Part shown: positions 24,000-32,507 of the stretch, in pieces
Layout of the letters: the number at the start of each line of letters is the position of its first letter
How positions within the stretch are numbered: position 1 is the stretch's first letter
Assembly: GCF_004745825.1 (NCBI RefSeq)
Contig: NZ_SRLA01000004.1
Coordinates: 62,001-126,000, forward strand
Origin: Hymenobacter fodinae
GTDB taxonomy: Bacteria; Bacteroidota; Bacteroidia; Cytophagales; Hymenobacteraceae
DNA: 64,000 nucleotides
Reading direction: 5' to 3'
Notes under the pieces: generated by a model
Seen by the model: only the letters and a program-made list of their open reading frames with translations
Told to the model about the DNA's origin: nothing
Database searches by the model: none
Made by a program: the position numbers and the translations under genes

Positions 24000-26408
24000 C
24001 TAGTTTCTCAAGGGTTTACCAGTGGTCAAGATGCTTTGGATGCGCTCTAGCGTTTTCCGCTCGCCGGTGAGGCTGAGGAAAGCTTCGCGCTCCAGATCCA
24101 GCAGGTACTGCTCCGATACTTCGGTGGGGCTGCTTAGGTCGCCGCCGCACATGATGTAGGCCAGTTTGTTGGCAATCTTCACGTCGTGGTCGGAGATGTA
24201 GCGGCCTTCCTTCATGGCATGCACGCCAGTCAGGAACATGCCCAAGGCGCCTTTGCCTTGCACCTTAATGTTGGTTTTCTGCACCGGCATCGTGTAGCCA
24301 TCTTCGGCCAGTTCAATGGCAGCGGCTTTAGCTTGCGCGATAACGCGGTTGCTATTCACCACTACCTCGTCGCCGCGGTGCAGGAAGCCTAGGTCGAATG
24401 CTTCAGCAGCGGAAGTAGAGACTTTGGCAGTGCTGATGGTCATGAAGGTGTTGCGGAGTAGGTTGTACTCGGGCTCACCTTCCTCGTACTTGGCTGCGGT
24501 GCGCAAGGTCATTTCCTTGGTGCCGCCGCCGCCAGGAATCAGGCCTACACCAAATTCCACGAGGCCCATGTAGGTTTCGGCACCCGCTACCACCCGGTCG
24601 CAGTGTAGGTTCAGCTCGCAGCCGCCGCCCAGAGCGAGGCCGTGCGGAGCACCTACCACCGGAATACTGCTGTAGCGCATGCGCATCATGGCCTGCTGGA
24701 ACTGGGCAATCATCAGGTTCAGCTCGTCGTACTCCTGATCCAGCGCGAACATGTACACTAGGCCTAGGTTGGCACCAGCGGAGAAGTTCGGTCCATCATT
24801 ACCCACAACTAGGCCGCGGAAGTCCTTTTCGGCCAGCTCCACGCCTTTCATCAAACCCTGAATTACGTCGGAGCCCAGCGCGTTCATCTTGCTGTGGAAC
24901 TCTACGTTCAGGATACCGTCGCCCAGGTCTAGCACCGAAGCGCCAGCATTTTTCCACAGCACTTTGCCTGTAGCGCGCAGGTTATCGAGGATAATGAAGT
25001 TCTCAACGCCCGGAATGGCTTTGTAGGCTTTACTCTCGATGTCGTAGAACTGCTTCACGCCCTGCTCGCTCACCTTGTAGAAGGTAGCGTTGCCGGCGGC
25101 CAGCATTTCTTGTACCCAGGGAGCAACCGTCTTGCCTTCGGCTTGTGCCAGCTCTAGCCCTTTCTGAACGCCTAGGGCATCCCAGGTTTCAAACGGCCCC
25201 ATCTCCCAACCAAAGCCAGCGCGCAGGGCGTCGTCAATCTTGTAAAGAGAATCGGTGATTTCTGGAATCCGGTTGCTCACGTAGGCAAAGAGGCCTGCGA
25301 AGGTCTTGCGGTAGAAGTCAGCGGCTTTGTCTTTGCCGGCTACCAGCACCTTAAAGCGGTCGGATAGCTTCTCAATAGGCTTGGTGGTTTCCAGCGTAGC
25401 AAACTTCACCTTGGCGCTGGGCTTGTACTCCAGGGTATTCAGGTCTAGGGCCTGAATTTCCGACTTGCCGCCTTCGCCACGTACTTTCTTGTAGAAGCCC
25501 TGGCCGGTTTTATCACCCAGCCATTTGTTCTCAGCCATCTTCTTTATGAAGTCCGGCAGTTGGAACACGGCCTTGGCTTCGTCGTTGGGCAGATTCTGGG
25601 CCAGGCCATTGGCTACGTTAATCATCGTATCCAGACCTACCACATCCGAAGTGCGGAAGGTGGCCGACTTAGCGTGACCGATAACCGGGCCGGTGAGCTT
25701 GTCTACTTCTTCTACTGACAAGCCTAGCTGGCTCATCACCTGCACCACATCCATAATGGCGAAAACGCCCACGCGGTTGGCAATGAAAGCGGGAGTGTCT
25801 TTGGCGAGTACGGTGGTTTTGCCCAGGTACAGGTCGCCGTAGTGCATCAGGAAATCCACTACCGCCTGGTCCGTATCCGGGGTCGGGATGATTTCGAGCA
25901 GCTTCAGGTAGCGCGGCGGGTTGAAGAAGTGGGTGCCGCAGAAGTATTTCTTAAAGTCGTCGGAGCGGCCTTCCGTCATCATATGAATCGGGATGCCGCT
26001 GGTGTTGCTGGTGATGAGCGTGCCAGGCTTGCGGTATTGCTCCACACGCTCAAACAGGCTCTTTTTAATATCAAGGCGCTCCACTACCACCTCAATCGTC
26101 CAGTCGCAGGTGGCAATGTCCTTGAGGTTGTCGTCGAAGTTGCCGGTCTTGATGCGGCTGGCTTCCGACTTACGGTAGAGCGGCGAGGGGTTAGCGGCTA
26201 CGGCTGCCTGCAGGGAGCTGTTTACAATGCGGTTTTTCACCGCCGGGTTGTCCAGCGTCAGGCCTTTGGCTTCTTCGGCGGGCAGCAGCTCCTTGGGCGC
26301 GATGTCGAGCAGCAACACCTGCACACCGATGTTGGCGAAGTGGCACGCAATGCGCGAGCCCATCACACCGGAACCCAGTACGGCTACTTTTTTGATGGTA
26401 CGATTCAT
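24000..26408 (-). CDS. fadB: fused 3-hydroxyacyl-CoA dehydrogenase/enoyl-CoA hydratase
   Basis: 802 residues. In this arrangement the dehydrogenase comes first: an NAD-binding Rossmann domain (GSGVMGSRIACHFANIG, about 12-28), a C-terminal dehydrogenase domain with HFFNPPRYLKLLEIIP and the FIANRVG segment, then an enoyl-CoA hydratase/crotonase domain from about 490 on, with FSAGANLGLVY and GGGCELNLHCDRVVAGAETYMGL forming the oxyanion hole. The order is the reverse of E. coli FadB and typical of Bacteroidota. It performs steps two and three of beta-oxidation, and feeds the thiolase encoded next. Confidence 0.94.
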   Translation of the reverse strand: MNRTIKKVAVLGSGVMGSRIACHFANIGVQVLLLDIAPKELLPAEEAKGLTLDNPAVKNRIVNSSLQAAVAANPSPLYRKSEASRIKTGNFDDNLKDIATCDWTIEVVVERLDIKKSLFERVEQYRKPGTLITSNTSGIPIHMMTEGRSDDFKKYFCGTHFFNPPRYLKLLEIIPTPDTDQAVVDFLMHYGDLYLGKTTVLAKDTPAFIANRVGVFAIMDVVQVMSQLGLSVEEVDKLTGPVIGHAKSATFRTSDVVGLDTMINVANGLAQNLPNDEAKAVFQLPDFIKKMAENKWLGDKTGQGFYKKVRGEGGKSEIQALDLNTLEYKPSAKVKFATLETTKPIEKLSDRFKVLVAGKDKAADFYRKTFAGLFAYVSNRIPEITDSLYKIDDALRAGFGWEMGPFETWDALGVQKGLELAQAEGKTVAPWVQEMLAAGNATFYKVSEQGVKQFYDIESKAYKAIPGVENFIILDNLRATGKVLWKNAGASVLDLGDGILNVEFHSKMNALGSDVIQGLMKGVELAEKDFRGLVVGNDGPNFSAGANLGLVYMFALDQEYDELNLMIAQFQQAMMRMRYSSIPVVGAPHGLALGGGCELNLHCDRVVAGAETYMGLVEFGVGLIPGGGGTKEMTLRTAAKYEEGEPEYNLLRNTFMTISTAKVSTSAAEAFDLGFLHRGDEVVVNSNRVIAQAKAAAIELAEDGYTMPVQKTNIKVQGKGALGMFLTGVHAMKEGRYISDHDVKIANKLAYIMCGGDLSSPTEVSEQYLLDLEREAFLSLTGERKTLERIQSILTTGKPLRN

Positions 26409-26533
26409 TCTTGGGGAGGAATGAGTGGGTGAGAAATGAAAGAATCAGAAAGGAATACCGGCAAGTAAACTACTCGTCATGCCGACTTTATAACTACTGA
26501 AAAGCTCCTATACAGGAGCAAGTTCAAGGCAGT

Positions 26534-26571
26534 AAAAAGCCCCGAGTTACTGGCTTAGGCCGGCGACTCGG
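26534..26571 (-). terminator. marR terminator overlapping the stop codon
   Basis: CCGAGT (26542-26547) and ACTCGG (26566-26571) form the stem, the latter within the last codons of marR, and the loop contains its stop codon. On the minus strand TTTTT follows. Confidence 0.6.
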
Positions 26572-27031
26572 AGCGCAGGGGTTTCGGTTTGAAGTCGTCG
26601 TAGAGGGTCTTACCCTCAATCATACCCGTAATCTGAGCTACCACTTTAAAGAACACGTTGAGCTCGTTCTGGGGAATTTTCTCCCGCACCTTCAGATTGA
26701 AATGGCGCACCGTCTGCCGGGAAATTTCCTTGCCACGCAGACCTTCCTCAGTCAAGAAAATGCGCACCGAGCGTTTGTCTTGGGCATCGGCCTGTTTGTA
26801 GATTAGGCCTTTCTCCTCCATGCTGCGTAGAATGCGGGTCAGGGAACGAGTTTCTAGGCCTAGCAGAGGCGCTATCTTGGTAGCGGGTGTACCATTTTCT
26901 TGGTCGATGTTCAGCAGCACGAAGCCAATGCTCGTGGTGATGTCGTGCTTGGCAGCTTGCGTATTGTACATGCGCGAAATAGCGTGCCAGGCAACTTTAA
27001 TGTTATAATCGACGGTTTCTTCGGGTGTCAT
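26555..27031 (-). CDS. MarR-family transcriptional regulator
   Basis: 158 residues from ATG 27031 (an ATG 5 codons upstream is also possible). The winged helix-turn-helix is about 50-115: TPATKIAPLLGLETRSLTRILRSMEEKGLIYKQADAQDKRSVRIFLTEEG, with the Asp-x-Arg of the wing (DKRSV). Flanked by hydrophobic dimerisation helices. It sits between the acyl-CoA synthetase gene and the fadB-type gene, so control of fatty-acid breakdown is likely. The promoter contains TATGC-TT-GCATA, a palindrome that could be its own operator. A ligand such as acyl-CoA is plausible but not shown. Confidence 0.88.
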   Translation of the reverse strand: MTPEETVDYNIKVAWHAISRMYNTQAAKHDITTSIGFVLLNIDQENGTPATKIAPLLGLETRSLTRILRSMEEKGLIYKQADAQDKRSVRIFLTEEGLRGKEISRQTVRHFNLKVREKIPQNELNVFFKVVAQITGMIEGKTLYDDFKPKPLRSESPA

Positions 27032-27052
27032 GGGTGAGGGGAGCAAGTCCGG

Positions 27053-27080
27053 TAAACATACAGAAATATGTTATGCTTGC
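27053..27080 (-). promoter_or_regulatory. promoter with shared fad box, upstream of marR
   Basis: On the minus strand GCAAGCATAACATA (27067-27080) precedes TATGTTTA (27053-27060), one base from TAnnTTTG, with a 6-nt gap. The plus-strand TATGCTTGCATA at 27072-27083 is a perfect TATGC/GCATA inverted repeat, a possible MarR-dimer site. Confidence 0.55.
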
Positions 27081-27094
27081 ATACTAAGTTACGC

Positions 27095-27144
27095 AAAAAA
27101 AGTTTGGCCTACCTGATCATACTTTCTTCTGATCAGGTAGGCCA
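27095..27144 (-). terminator. terminator of the acyl-CoA synthetase gene
   Basis: TGGCCTACCTGATCA and TGATCAGGTAGGCCA form a perfect 15-bp stem with a 10-nt loop; on the minus strand a run of seven T follows a few bases on. Confidence 0.92.
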
Positions 27145-27168
27145 TATCTCATTTATATCCTCACAGGG

Positions 27169-28950
27169 TTAACGGTGTGCCTCCTGATGATACAAGCTCT
27201 CGATAATGTCTTTGTTATTGGCCGTAATGACCTTCCGCTTCACCTTCATGGTTGGGGTCATTTCGCCACTTTCTACAGTCCAAAGCTTGGGTAGCAACAC
27301 TACCTTCTTAACCTGCTCCCACTGCGCAAAACCGTTGTTGTACTTGTGCACGAGGTCTTGGTACATCTTTACCACCTTCTCGTTCTTCACAAGCTCCTCG
27401 TTTGAGCCATTGCAATCTACCCCGTTGCGCTTACACCAGCCTTTGAGGTCGTCGAAGGAAGGAATAACGAGGGCAGAGGGGAATTTTTGGCCGTCGCCGA
27501 CTACCATGCACTGCTCTACCAACGGCGACTCCTTGAGTTTGCCTTCAATTACCTGAGGGGCAATGTACTTACCACCCGAGGTTTTAAACATCTCCTTCTT
27601 GCGGTCGGTAATTTTAAGGAACCGGCCTTCCACGATCTCGCCAATGTCGCCGGTATGGAACCAGCCCTCCGCGTCGAACTCCTTGGCCGTCAGCTCAGGC
27701 TGGTTGTAGTAGCCTTTCATCACCGACTCCGATTTGGTCAGAATCTCGCCATCGGGCGCAATCTTTACCTCCGTATTATCGATGATGGGGCCTACGGTGC
27801 CAATCATGTTGTTTTCGCGCTCGTAGCCACCTACCGCAATTACCGGGGAAGTTTCGGTGAGGCCATAGCCTTCCATTACCGGAATGCCCGCTGACCAAAA
27901 CACCCGGGCCAAACGTGGCTGCAGAGCCCCACCGCCACTCACAATGCAACGCAGGTTGCCGCCCAAGGCCTCACGCCACTTATTGAAGATGAGTTTGTTA
28001 GCCAGCGCCAGTTGCGTGTTGTAGAAGAAGCCGTGGTCTTTCTGGTTGTCGTACTTCAGCCCTAGGTTGAGGGCCCAGAAGAAGAGCTGCTTCTTCACTC
28101 CTTCTAGCTCATGGCCCTTGGCTACAATCTTATCATATACCTTCTCCAATAGCCGCGGCACGGTGGTAAAGATTTCGGGCTTCACTTCGCGCAGGTTGTC
28201 GGCAATGGTCTCCATGCTCTCGGCGTAGTAGATGCTCACGCCGTTGATGAGGTAGATATGGGTGACCATCCGCTCGAAGATGTGGCAAAGCGGCAGAAAG
28301 CTCAGGGCCTTATCGTTCTGGGTAACGGGCACAAACCGCTGGGCATTCCGACAGTTGCTAAGAATATTGTTGTGCGTCAGCATGACGCCCTTGGGCTGGC
28401 CAGTTGTGCCCGAGGTATAGATGAGCGTCAGCAAATCATCAGGCTGCACGGCAGCTTTCAGAGGCTCCAAGTCGGCGGGGTTGCCTTGCTTGCCCAGCTC
28501 CAGCAGTTCTGAAAAATGCCGCGCTCCTTCCACCTTATCGAACGTAAAGACATTCTCCTGCGGAATATTTAGCCCCTGGGTGGCTTCGCGCACTTTATCC
28601 AGTAGCTTCTTGTCCGATACAAACACTGCTTTCACGCCGGCATCGGAGAAAATGTATTTGTAGTCCTCAACCGTAATGCTAGGGTACATGGGCACACTGG
28701 TAGCACCTAGCTGGGCAATGCCAAAATCCGCAAACATCCACTCGGGGCGGTTCATGGAGATGATGGCTACTTTATCATCTTTGCCCACTCCCAGGCTACG
28801 TAGGCCTAGGCTAACCTGATTAACTTTTTCCACGGCCTCATTGGTGCTGATGGGCTTGTAGTGCCCGTCAACCTTAGCAGCAAAGCAGTCGGGCTTATTG
28901 TATTTCTGCTGCAGGTTAGGCAGAATATCGAACGTACGGCGGATGTCCAT
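27169..28950 (-). CDS. fadD: long-chain fatty acid-CoA ligase
   Basis: 593 residues, AMP-forming acyl-CoA synthetase that activates fatty acids for the enzymes encoded nearby. P-loop LIYTSGTTGQPKGVMLTHNN (about 178-197), the core motif GYGLTETSPV, and the hinge GWFHTGDIGEI followed by ITDRKKEMFKTSGGKYIAPQ carrying the catalytic Lys region are all present. The length and the C-terminal extension resemble the long FadD15-like type of Bacteroidota. It is transcribed separately from marR, with a strong terminator between them. Confidence 0.94.
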   Translation of the reverse strand: MDIRRTFDILPNLQQKYNKPDCFAAKVDGHYKPISTNEAVEKVNQVSLGLRSLGVGKDDKVAIISMNRPEWMFADFGIAQLGATSVPMYPSITVEDYKYIFSDAGVKAVFVSDKKLLDKVREATQGLNIPQENVFTFDKVEGARHFSELLELGKQGNPADLEPLKAAVQPDDLLTLIYTSGTTGQPKGVMLTHNNILSNCRNAQRFVPVTQNDKALSFLPLCHIFERMVTHIYLINGVSIYYAESMETIADNLREVKPEIFTTVPRLLEKVYDKIVAKGHELEGVKKQLFFWALNLGLKYDNQKDHGFFYNTQLALANKLIFNKWREALGGNLRCIVSGGGALQPRLARVFWSAGIPVMEGYGLTETSPVIAVGGYERENNMIGTVGPIIDNTEVKIAPDGEILTKSESVMKGYYNQPELTAKEFDAEGWFHTGDIGEIVEGRFLKITDRKKEMFKTSGGKYIAPQVIEGKLKESPLVEQCMVVGDGQKFPSALVIPSFDDLKGWCKRNGVDCNGSNEELVKNEKVVKMYQDLVHKYNNGFAQWEQVKKVVLLPKLWTVESGEMTPTMKVKRKVITANNKDIIESLYHQEAHR

Positions 28951-29114
28951 GCGGAGAGCGGGCAGTAGGGTGGGTTGGCAATTAGAGACGGTAAGCTGGT
29001 CCCTGATTCACTTGCTTGACAAGCCGAACAGGAACCGCTGCTTAAATAACTACTTTTTTACGGTAAAGATCCTATCAGTATCCGAAACCCCATAGGCCTA
29101 TGCCTGCCTTTACG

Positions 29115-29122
29115 TAGCTTTG
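29115..29122 (+). promoter_or_regulatory. candidate -7 element upstream of the ureohydrolase gene
   Basis: TAGCTTTG matches TAnnTTTG, 25 nt before the ATG. The -33 element is not clear. Confidence 0.35.
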
Positions 29123-29147
29123 TACACGTCCGCACCTTCCGCGCCCG

Positions 29148-30296
29148 ATGAATCTGGCCATCTTTTTTGATCCGCTCCGCGAAGAGCTGATTTCTGCTTC
29201 GTCTTCTTCCACTACGCTGGCTACGTACGTTTCCGCCTTTCTGGATACGTTTCCGGACTGGCGGGCGGCTGATTTGGCCCTCATTGGTCTTGATGAGTGG
29301 CGGGGTAGCGCCGCGGGCGCGCCAGCAGACCACGGTGCCAATGCAATTCGCAACCATTTCTACCAGCTTCAGAAAGGAGCCGGCTCGGTTCGGCTGGTTG
29401 ATTTAGGCAACCTGCGCCCCGGGCTTACCCTAGAGGATACGTACCACCGGTTGCGCGAAATTATTGCGGCCTTACTGGAGCACAACACGGTGCCAATTCT
29501 GCTGGGTGGGTCGCACGACTTAGATTACGGGCAGTTCCTGGCCTACGAAACGCTGGATCGCGCCGTGAGCTTTGCCACCGTGGATGCGCGCGTAGACATG
29601 GCCGAACAGGATGGCTCATGTGCCGAGCGAAGCCACTTGCGCCGCATGCTCATGCATGAGCCCAGCTTTCTGTTCAACTTCGCGCAGCTAGCCCACCAGC
29701 AGTACTTGGTAGCGCCCGATGTGCTAGCAGCTCTGGAAAAACTTCACTTTGAAACCCTGCGCGTAGGCCAGGTCCGCGACGATATCCGCCAGGCGGAGCC
29801 GCTGCTGCGCCAAGCTGACTTTGTCAGCTTCGATGTGGCTGCGTTGCGCTGGAACGATGCACCAGGCTATTACCCACCTAACCCATTCGGCCTGACGAAC
29901 GAGGAAGCGGCCAAGCTTGCCTGGTACGCTGGGCATAACGACCAACTTAGCTCCTTTGGTCTCTACGGCTACCGTCCCGACCACGACCATCATGGTCTAG
30001 CGGCTATGGCCCTAGCCACGATGCTCTGGTACTTTGTGGAAGGTTATTATCACCGTCGGGGCGAAACCGATTTTCAGAGTAAACGCTTTATCCGCTACGC
30101 CGTGGGCCTGCCGGGCACGCCAGCTAAGCTGGTTTTCTATAAAGGAAAGCGTACTGAAAAGTGGTGGTTAGAAGTAGAGAGCCTCGCCGATAGTGACATC
30201 AAACGTATTGTTCCCTGCAGCTACCAAGATTACCTACGGGCAGCCCAGGGCGACCTACCTAACCGCTGGATTCTGACGCAGGCCTTATTGGGCTAG
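29148..30296 (+). CDS. arginase/formimidoylglutamase-fold protein with degenerate metal site
   Basis: 382 residues of the ureohydrolase superfamily, which normally binds two Mn ions. The family landmarks are recognisable but altered: PILLGGSHDLDYG (120-127, His 123 kept), TVDARVDM (146-150; the usual DAHxD has R in place of H), and SFDVAALRWNDAPG (227-240; the usual SxDxDxxDP keeps D229 but has A231 in place of the second Asp). Two of the six ligands are thus lost, so hydrolase activity looks doubtful. The Bacteroidota annotation formimidoylglutamase is common for such proteins, but no histidine-utilisation genes lie here. It precedes a small cytochrome b5-like gene by 57 nt. Confidence 0.8.
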   Translation: MNLAIFFDPLREELISASSSSTTLATYVSAFLDTFPDWRAADLALIGLDEWRGSAAGAPADHGANAIRNHFYQLQKGAGSVRLVDLGNLRPGLTLEDTYHRLREIIAALLEHNTVPILLGGSHDLDYGQFLAYETLDRAVSFATVDARVDMAEQDGSCAERSHLRRMLMHEPSFLFNFAQLAHQQYLVAPDVLAALEKLHFETLRVGQVRDDIRQAEPLLRQADFVSFDVAALRWNDAPGYYPPNPFGLTNEEAAKLAWYAGHNDQLSSFGLYGYRPDHDHHGLAAMALATMLWYFVEGYYHRRGETDFQSKRFIRYAVGLPGTPAKLVFYKGKRTEKWWLEVESLADSDIKRIVPCSYQDYLRAAQGDLPNRWILTQALLG

Positions 30297-30353
30297 CTGG
30301 CTATTGCAACCAGTTGACAGCCCCTTTGCTGCGTCGGGTCTAGGCCTGTTCTT

Positions 30354-30617
30354 ATGAGTAATACATTGTCTGCGGCTTCCCCCGCCCTGCCTGAATACAG
30401 TCGTGCCCAGCTTGCCTTGCGCAACGGCCAAGACCGCGACGAGGTGTGGGTGGCCTACCAAGGGCTGATTTACGACGTCAGCCGCTCCCGCCTCTGGAAG
30501 CGAGGCAACCACTATGAACACTGGGCCGGGCAAGACCTGACCAAGGAGCTCGACCAGGACGCTCCGCACACACCGCACGTCTTCGATAAGTTTACCGTTA
30601 TCGGTCGACTTGTCTAA
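30354..30617 (+). CDS. cytochrome b5-like heme-binding domain protein
   Basis: 87 residues, a free-standing cytochrome b5 domain. The pattern EYSRAQLALRNG, VWVAYQGLIYDVSRSRLW and GNHYEHWAGQDLT matches prokaryotic b5-domain proteins, where the usual HPGG loop is replaced by GNHYEHWAG; candidate axial ligands are H53 or H56 and H72 or H75. There is no signal peptide or anchor, so it is probably cytoplasmic. It may carry electrons or bind a hydrophobic ligand; no partner is apparent. It follows the ureohydrolase gene on the same strand. Confidence 0.85.
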   Translation: MSNTLSAASPALPEYSRAQLALRNGQDRDEVWVAYQGLIYDVSRSRLWKRGNHYEHWAGQDLTKELDQDAPHTPHVFDKFTVIGRLV

Positions 30618-30688
30618 TCCGCATTCCTCGCGCTAAGTATTCTCCCTCCCAACTGCACAGTTGCTTTATCCCATCTCCCTTTCCCGCC

Positions 30689-31495
30689 ATGAGCACCACC
30701 GAAACTCCGTCCCTTTTCAACAACCTCGAAACGTTTTCCACCCAGGAAATTTTAGCGGGCATTAATAGCGTAGATCAAACTGTACCCCAGGCGGTAGCTA
30801 AAGCTCTGCCGCAAATTGAGGCCTTGGTTGAAGCCACTGTAGCTCGGCTAGGCAAGGGCGGCCGCCTCTTCTACATTGGCGCCGGCACCAGTGGCCGCTT
30901 GGGTATCCTTGATGCTTCTGAGTGCCCGCCCACCTTTGGGGTACCGCACGGAGTGGTGGTAGGACTGATTGCGGGCGGCGACACCGCTATCCGCAAAGCT
31001 GTAGAAAATGCTGAAGACGACGCGGCTCAAGCCTGGCAAGATCTACTGGCCTACAACATTACTGAGCAGGATATTGTGGTGGGCATTGCTGCGTCGGGCC
31101 GCACGCCCTACGTGATAGGTGGCCTAGAGCAAGCCCGCCAGCGCGGTATTGCTACGGGTTGTATCGTGTGCAACGCAGGCTCGGCTGTGGCTGCCGTGGC
31201 CGAGTTTCCGGTGGAAGTGGTGACAGGGCCTGAGTTTGTGACGGGCAGTACTCGTATGAAAGCCGGCACCGCCCAAAAACTGGTGCTCAACATGCTTACC
31301 ACCGCCACGTTTATTCGGCTGGGCCGCGTAAAAGGTAACAAGATGATAGACATGCAGCTCTCCAACGCTAAGCTGGTTGACCGCGGTGAGCGAATGCTGA
31401 TGGACGAACTGCACATCTCACAACCCGAGGCGGCGGAGCTACTACGCCAGCATGGCTCTGTACGGGCGGCACTGGAGGGACATAACGGTAGGTAA
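30689..31495 (+). CDS. murQ: N-acetylmuramic acid 6-phosphate etherase
   Basis: 268 residues. Cleaves the lactyl ether of MurNAc-6-phosphate, giving GlcNAc-6-phosphate and lactate in peptidoglycan recycling. The SIS fold carries IGAGTSGRLGILDASECPPTFG (about 63-84) with the catalytic Glu at 78, a second conserved VTGPEFVTGSTRMKAGTAQK, and the C-terminal helical part. It is somewhat shorter than E. coli MurQ (298). AnmK or a MurNAc transporter is not adjacent. A small membrane-protein gene follows. Confidence 0.95.
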   Translation: MSTTETPSLFNNLETFSTQEILAGINSVDQTVPQAVAKALPQIEALVEATVARLGKGGRLFYIGAGTSGRLGILDASECPPTFGVPHGVVVGLIAGGDTAIRKAVENAEDDAAQAWQDLLAYNITEQDIVVGIAASGRTPYVIGGLEQARQRGIATGCIVCNAGSAVAAVAEFPVEVVTGPEFVTGSTRMKAGTAQKLVLNMLTTATFIRLGRVKGNKMIDMQLSNAKLVDRGERMLMDELHISQPEAAELLRQHGSVRAALEGHNGR

Positions 31496-31510
31496 AATAC
31501 TATATTATCC

Positions 31511-31768
31511 GTGTGGGAGAACCTACGTCTTCGCGTTTGTTGGTTGGTAGTGCTGCAGTTCATAGCATTGATTCTAACAAGTGCTAATGATGGCATGACT
31601 AGTATGATAGGCGGAGGCGTTCTTCTATTGCCCACAACCGGCCTGTTATTGGTTATTGGGCTTACCTCTATCAAGCGTGGCTATTGGATAACTGCTGCTT
31701 TTGCGATGCTGATGGCTTTTCCGGGCTTCTTCGGAATAGTGCTCGGGTTTATCAGCGTGCTGAGTTAG
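31511..31768 (+). CDS. small membrane protein, unknown
   Basis: 85 residues from GTG 31511, 15 nt after the murQ stop codon, so probably co-transcribed. Three hydrophobic segments (about 8-25, 34-52 and 58-84) leave little outside the membrane. No family motif is seen. It may be a lineage-specific inner-membrane protein; the GTG start is the only in-frame start near the beginning of the hydrophobic region. Confidence 0.5.
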   Translation: MWENLRLRVCWLVVLQFIALILTSANDGMTSMIGGGVLLLPTTGLLLVIGLTSIKRGYWITAAFAMLMAFPGFFGIVLGFISVLS

Positions 31769-31861
31769 GATTTTGCGAACAGACAAAGGGCGTTCGGCGT
31801 TAGGTATGGCGTGAGCCTTATGCTGCTCTCGTGATCCTCATTTTCCTCTCAGCCTGCGCAT

Positions 31862-32428
31862 ATGCATACTATTGAGCCACACTACGCTTGGATGGAGCAG
31901 TATTCGGCCTCTGAAGACCCCCGCTCTCCCCTTTTTGAAGCTGAAAATAGCCTTGATAGCTATGTCAATACTATCTACGGCTATTACATCCATCCGCAGT
32001 GGGACAGCCTTGACTCCGACACGCTATTCCTGAAAATTCTCTTTGTCGACTACGACTTAGGCATTGCCATCATCGAGTTTATCGGGGAATGGAACGACGC
32101 CATTGAGAATGATATCATGCACCTGAAGCGCAACATCATTGATATGATGACGCACGAAGGCATCCGTAAATTCATCCTTATTGGAGAAAACGTCTTTAAC
32201 TTCCACGGCTCCGAAGATGACTACTACGAGGAATGGTTTGAGGATGTGGAAGACGGCTGGATTGCAGGCGTAAACTTTCAAGAGCACGTGATCCGCGAAA
32301 TGCGCCAGTACAACCTCGACAGCTATATCAATTTTGGAGGCCAACTTGATGACCTTCCCTGGCGGACTTATGCGCCGCGCAAGCTATTTACGGTGGTCGA
32401 TGGCTTGTTGCAGCGCCGGCTGGGCTAG
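31862..32428 (+). CDS. conserved acidic protein of unknown function
   Basis: 188 residues, notably acidic, no signal peptide or membrane span. Segments such as LFLKILFVDYDLGIAIIEFI, KFILIGENVFNFHGSEDDYYEEWFEDVEDGWIAGVNFQEHV and SYINFGGQLDDLPWRTYAPRKLF suggest a compact alpha/beta protein; the arrangement resembles Bacteroidota-specific hypotheticals found next to housekeeping genes. No catalytic motif is recognised. A strong terminator follows. Confidence 0.65.
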   Translation: MHTIEPHYAWMEQYSASEDPRSPLFEAENSLDSYVNTIYGYYIHPQWDSLDSDTLFLKILFVDYDLGIAIIEFIGEWNDAIENDIMHLKRNIIDMMTHEGIRKFILIGENVFNFHGSEDDYYEEWFEDVEDGWIAGVNFQEHVIREMRQYNLDSYINFGGQLDDLPWRTYAPRKLFTVVDGLLQRRLG

Positions 32429-32452
32429 GCCACTATTTTGACACTACATCAT

Positions 32453-32487
32453 AAAAAAGGCCTCCCGTTGCCGGGAGGCCTTTTTTT
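32453..32487. terminator. bidirectional terminator
   Basis: AAAAAAGGCCTCCC pairs with GGGAGGCCTTTTTT (14 bp, short loop) between the acidic-protein gene and the convergent lipoprotein gene. Confidence 0.92.
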
Positions 32488-32507
32488 GCGTCTGAGACGC
32501 GCTCAAA

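Noticed and set aside
20534..29000. Single operon for all fad genes and gdh
   Set aside because: Terminators after the acyl-CoA dehydrogenase, thiolase, marR and fadD genes and a separate promoter before the dehydrogenase argue against one transcript.
29058..29357. Minus-strand frames opposite the start of the ureohydrolase gene
   Set aside because: They are shadows of the conserved plus-strand gene and have no recognisable features.
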